Shown: in pieces, positions 22,492 to 25,305 of the stretch
Layout: every line of letters begins with the position of its first letter
Numbering within the stretch: the first letter of the stretch is position 1
Assembly: GCA_030616145.1 (NCBI GenBank)
Contig: JAUWXU010000001.1
Location: 1-25,305, forward strand
Source: Candidatus Omnitrophota bacterium
GTDB lineage: Bacteria; Omnitrophota; JAUWXU01
DNA: 25,305 nt
Direction: 5' to 3'
Notes under the pieces: generated by a model
Told to the model about the DNA's origin: nothing
The model's database searches: none
What the model saw: the letters and a program-made list of their open reading frames with translations, nothing else
Made by a program: the position numbers and the translations under genes

Positions 22492-24045
22492 ATGAAATTA
22501 ATCAGGACTTTTTTACTCTGTCTTTTTTCGGCCTTCCTTTTGATTTTGTCTTTTCCCCGGCCTGAGTTGGCGTATTTTGCCTGGTTTTCCTTTGTTCCCC
22601 TTTTTGCGGCTATTGATAAGCTGGATAGAAAATCCGCATTTTTGTTTTCCTATCTTACCGGCGTTATTTTTTTTCTGGGTACGCTTTACTGGATTGGTTA
22701 TGTAAATGTTTTTGGATTGATAGCCCTGGTATTGTATCTAGGGCTTTATTTTGGTATCTTCGGCTTGCTTGTTAATCGTTTGCACTCTGGCTTCGGAGCC
22801 CTTATTTTAGTTCCGTGTTTTTGGGTAAGTTTGGAATATCTCCGCAGTCATCTTTTTAGCGGATTTGGCTGGCCAGTACTCGGATATTCCCAGTATCTCA
22901 ATCTTTCTCTTATCCAGATAGCAAAACTTACCGGTGCCTACGGTGTTTCTTTTCTAATAATAATGGTCAATATGCTTATCTTTCAGGGAATAAGGGGCCT
23001 CAGGATTATCCCGAGAAAGGAGGTTTCTTACCAGGGCAGACAGAACTCAAAGTTATTGATTAACCTCAGTATTGTTTTGCTGATTTTGATATCGGTATTT
23101 ATCTATGGCCGCATTCAGCTTTCCCAAAGGACTGGGGCAAGAATAAAGGTAGGGTTAGTCCAGGCCAATGTGCCACAGCAGGAGAAGTGGGATCCTGCAT
23201 TTAAATATCTGATTCTGGAAAAATATCAAGCACTAACCAGATTGGTTTCCCTGCAAAGGCCAGATATAATCATCTGGCCGGAGACAGCTATTCCGGGATA
23301 TCTGGTTGATGGAAGTGAAGTCCTGGGTTATGTTCTTAACTTGGCAAGAGAAGTAGGCATTCCTTTGTTGATCGGTAGCCCCTTTCTGAATAATAGCAGT
23401 GAGGTCTATAATTCTGCTTTTTTAGTGTCGGGGAAAGGTAAAATTCTTACCCGTTACGACAAGATACATTTAGTCCCCTTTGGTGAATATATTCCCCTGG
23501 GCAGAATATTTTCATTTGTTGCAAAGATAGACAAGAGGGCAGCTGGAGACCACTTTAGCCACGGCAGGGACTACACCATATTCAAGATACCAACTTCTGG
23601 CGGCCAGGAGCCAGGGACAAGCTTTGGCGTCCTGATTTGTTTTGAGGATATATTTCCGGGTTTGGTAAGGGAGTTTGTCAGGAAAGGGGCGGACTTTATG
23701 GTTAATATTACAAATGATGCCTGGTTTGGAACCTCCGGCGCACCCTATCAACATACTCAGGCCCTGGTCTTGAGGGCAGTTGAGAACGGTATTGGCATAG
23801 CCAGGTCTGCTAATACCGGCATTTCCTGTATCATTGAACCGAGCGGCAAGATAACCCGGCGGATATCAGATGCCCAGGGTAATCATATATTCATAACCGG
23901 GTATTTAGCCGGGGACGTAGCGCTTTTAAGCAGCCCTACTTTTTATACCAGATTCGGTGATCTATTTACCTATCTTTGTATTTTAATTTCAATAGGTTGG
24001 GTTATTCTTGACAAGGTAAGGAATCTTCTATATAATGCTACCTAA
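22492..24045 (+). CDS. lnt: Apolipoprotein N-acyltransferase
   Basis: A 517-residue inner-membrane enzyme that adds the third acyl chain to lipoproteins, a step needed for export to the outer membrane. About six to seven N-terminal helices (residues 1-205) precede a periplasmic nitrilase-like domain. The catalytic triad is visible: Glu264 (WPETAIPGY), Lys324 (RYDKIHLVPFGEY) and Cys383 (LICFEDIFPG). NITNDAWFGTSGAPYQH is a further signature, and a final transmembrane helix closes the protein. Its presence fits the LptE lipoprotein nearby. It starts 7 nt after the EndoIII-like gene with no clear Shine-Dalgarno. A perfect promoter lies in its last codons. Confidence 0.96.
   Translation: MKLIRTFLLCLFSAFLLILSFPRPELAYFAWFSFVPLFAAIDKLDRKSAFLFSYLTGVIFFLGTLYWIGYVNVFGLIALVLYLGLYFGIFGLLVNRLHSGFGALILVPCFWVSLEYLRSHLFSGFGWPVLGYSQYLNLSLIQIAKLTGAYGVSFLIIMVNMLIFQGIRGLRIIPRKEVSYQGRQNSKLLINLSIVLLILISVFIYGRIQLSQRTGARIKVGLVQANVPQQEKWDPAFKYLILEKYQALTRLVSLQRPDIIIWPETAIPGYLVDGSEVLGYVLNLAREVGIPLLIGSPFLNNSSEVYNSAFLVSGKGKILTRYDKIHLVPFGEYIPLGRIFSFVAKIDKRAAGDHFSHGRDYTIFKIPTSGGQEPGTSFGVLICFEDIFPGLVREFVRKGADFMVNITNDAWFGTSGAPYQHTQALVLRAVENGIGIARSANTGISCIIEPSGKITRRISDAQGNHIFITGYLAGDVALLSSPTFYTRFGDLFTYLCILISIGWVILDKVRNLLYNAT
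24008..24036 (+). promoter_or_regulatory. Consensus sigma-70 promoter for lysS
   Basis: TTGACA (24008-24013), exactly 17 bp, TATAAT (24031-24036): both hexamers perfect. It overlaps the last codons of lnt. Transcription would start near 24043 and give a leader of about 110 nt before lysS. Confidence 0.78.
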
Positions 24046-24153
24046 ATAAGCACGGATTATAGCGTACGGATGCGCGTTGGACCAAGATTTTCATCTACAA
24101 GGTCTACCGATAATTAACGCAACAGATTAACCAGCTAACCATTTTTACCGGCC

Positions 24154-25305
24154 ATGATGACAAAAAATGAATTAATGGAGATAAAGCTTAAAAAGGTGGA
24201 ACTTATTAAAAAGGCCGGGGTTTATCCCTATGGTGCAAGGTATCTAAGGTCTCACCGGATAAAAGAGGTACTCGAACAGTTCAAGCAGGATTTAGAGGTC
24301 AATCTGGCCGGTCGGATTATGGCCTTGAGGCGCCACGGCAAAACAGTATTTTTTGACATCAAGGATGAGACAGCAAAGATTCAGGCCTACATTAATATTG
24401 CTGAGTTGGAGGAAGGGAAGCGGAATCTCTTTAATAATATAGACATAGGGGATTTTGTCGGCCTTAAGGGGGTGCTTTTTAAGACCAAAACAGGTGAGAC
24501 AACAGTCAGGGTTGCTGAATTTACCATCCTTAGTAAATGTCTAAGAATTCTGCCTGAAAAGTGGCATGGGCTCAAGGATGTGGAGACCAGATATCGTCAG
24601 CGTTATGTGGATTTAATAGTAAACGATGAGGTAAAAAGGGTATTTTTGCTCCGCAGCCGCGTATTAAAAGAAATCAGAAATTTTCTTAACTTACGTGGTT
24701 ATCTGGAGGTTGAAACTCCGATGATGCAACCTATTCCGGGCGGAGCTGCGGGTAGACCGTTCAAGACCCATTCTAATGTATTAGATACTGATTTTTATTT
24801 AAGGGTAGCTCCCGAGTTATATCTTAAGAGATTAATAGTGGGGGGTTTTGAAAAGATTTACGAAGTCAATAAATGCTTTCGCAACGAGGGGCTTTCTACC
24901 CGGCATAATCCAGAGTTTACTATGCTGGAGGTTTATCAGGCCTATGCTGATTATGAAGATATGATGAATTTGACCGAGGAACTCATTACCTTTTTAGCCA
25001 GGGAGATTTTGGGAAAGGTGAAATTTGATTTTCAGGGAAACAGCATAGATCTTTCCAGTTGGAAAAGGATTTCTTTTAGTACGTTGATGAAAGAGGCCTA
25101 CGATATAAATCCCCAGGAGAATATCGAACAATGGATTAAAAAACTTGCCAGAGGCGGTGTTGAGATAGAGGCAAAGAATATCAGCCGGTCCCAGATTTTA
25201 AACATAATCGCTGAACTGATTGAGCCAAAATCCCACGGCACGCCGACGTTTGTTGTGGACCTATTTAGTGAATTGTGCCCCCTGGCCAAGAGAAAGCCGG
25301 ATAAT
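24154..25305 (+). CDS. lysS: Lysyl-tRNA synthetase, class II, N-terminal part (3' end outside window)
   Basis: Charges tRNA-Lys. 384 codons are open to the window edge. The N-terminal OB-fold anticodon domain (LAGRIMALRRHGKTVFFDIK) is followed by RYRQRYVDLIVN, class II motif 1 (FLNLRGYLEVETPMMQ) and motif 2 (CFRNEGLSTRHNPEFTMLE). Motif 3 lies beyond the window. The start is one of two adjacent ATGs (24154 or 24157); ribosome-binding sequence is weak. The leader carries AGCACGGATT (24049-24058), shared with the lptE-holA repeat, and a 17-base string at 24135-24151 that nearly matches the bases just before prfB. A perfect promoter lies upstream. Confidence 0.96.
   Translation, partial: MMTKNELMEIKLKKVELIKKAGVYPYGARYLRSHRIKEVLEQFKQDLEVNLAGRIMALRRHGKTVFFDIKDETAKIQAYINIAELEEGKRNLFNNIDIGDFVGLKGVLFKTKTGETTVRVAEFTILSKCLRILPEKWHGLKDVETRYRQRYVDLIVNDEVKRVFLLRSRVLKEIRNFLNLRGYLEVETPMMQPIPGGAAGRPFKTHSNVLDTDFYLRVAPELYLKRLIVGGFEKIYEVNKCFRNEGLSTRHNPEFTMLEVYQAYADYEDMMNLTEELITFLAREILGKVKFDFQGNSIDLSSWKRISFSTLMKEAYDINPQENIEQWIKKLARGGVEIEAKNISRSQILNIIAELIEPKSHGTPTFVVDLFSELCPLAKRKPDN

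Noticed and set aside
1..25305. A complete novel defence or mobile system
   Set aside because: No nuclease-effector pair, reverse transcriptase, integrase, phage gene or toxin-antitoxin pair is visible. The content is mostly housekeeping with local oddities.

Overview
The window reads as a slice of a Gram-negative bacterial chromosome. An outer membrane is implied by LptE, a BamD-like protein, Lnt, MurJ and a heptosyltransferase-type GT9 enzyme. Gene content and protein style, together with many small dispersed intergenic repeats that include a strand translating to the well-known ACPEPVEG phrase, suggest an uncultivated lineage such as Omnitrophota (OP3). That placement is inference, because no rRNA gene is present. 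UGA is an ordinary stop: prfB is present and carries the classic autoregulatory UGA frameshift. All genes but one (rpsT) lie on the + strand, tightly packed and often overlapping.

Region by region. 1-1824: the 3' part of leuS. 1952-6227: a secretion and DNA-uptake block (ExeA/GspA-type ATPase, GspB-like membrane protein, ComEA-like DNA-binding protein, ComEC channel). It is interrupted between comEA and comEC by a gene for a secreted transglutaminase-like protein, and the interruption is flanked by an 82-bp direct duplication. 6237-8816: bamD-like, lptE and holA. 8802-9071 (minus): rpsT, tail-to-tail with holA. 9227-12177: murJ and a short uvrC. 12460-14439: a multi-spanning TMTC-like protein with C-terminal TPRs amplified at DNA level as 102-bp units. 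14509-15949: a GT9 glycosyltransferase and a radical SAM gene broken by a palindromic repeat. 15989-22484: a short MGMT, prfB, secA, dtd, htpX, an unannotated 52-codon ORF and an endonuclease III relative. 22492-25305: lnt and the 5' part of lysS.

The genes mostly serve translation (leuS, lysS, prfB, rpsT, dtd), envelope construction (bamD-like, lptE, murJ, lnt, secA, htpX, GT9), DNA uptake (comEA, comEC, perhaps with exeA/gspB) and DNA repair or replication (uvrC, MGMT, EndoIII-like, holA). Several good sigma-70-type promoters sit inside the 3' ends of preceding genes (comEC, uvrC, lnt, possibly leuS), so the packed array is probably cut into several transcription units.

I see no CRISPR array, prophage, transposase, tRNA, rRNA or recognisable defence system. 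The least ordinary items are the duplicated comEA/comEC junction around the transglutaminase-like gene, the 52-codon ORF coupled on both sides, altered active-site motifs in Dtd and the EndoIII-like protein, the short UvrC, and the repeat-truncated radical SAM gene.
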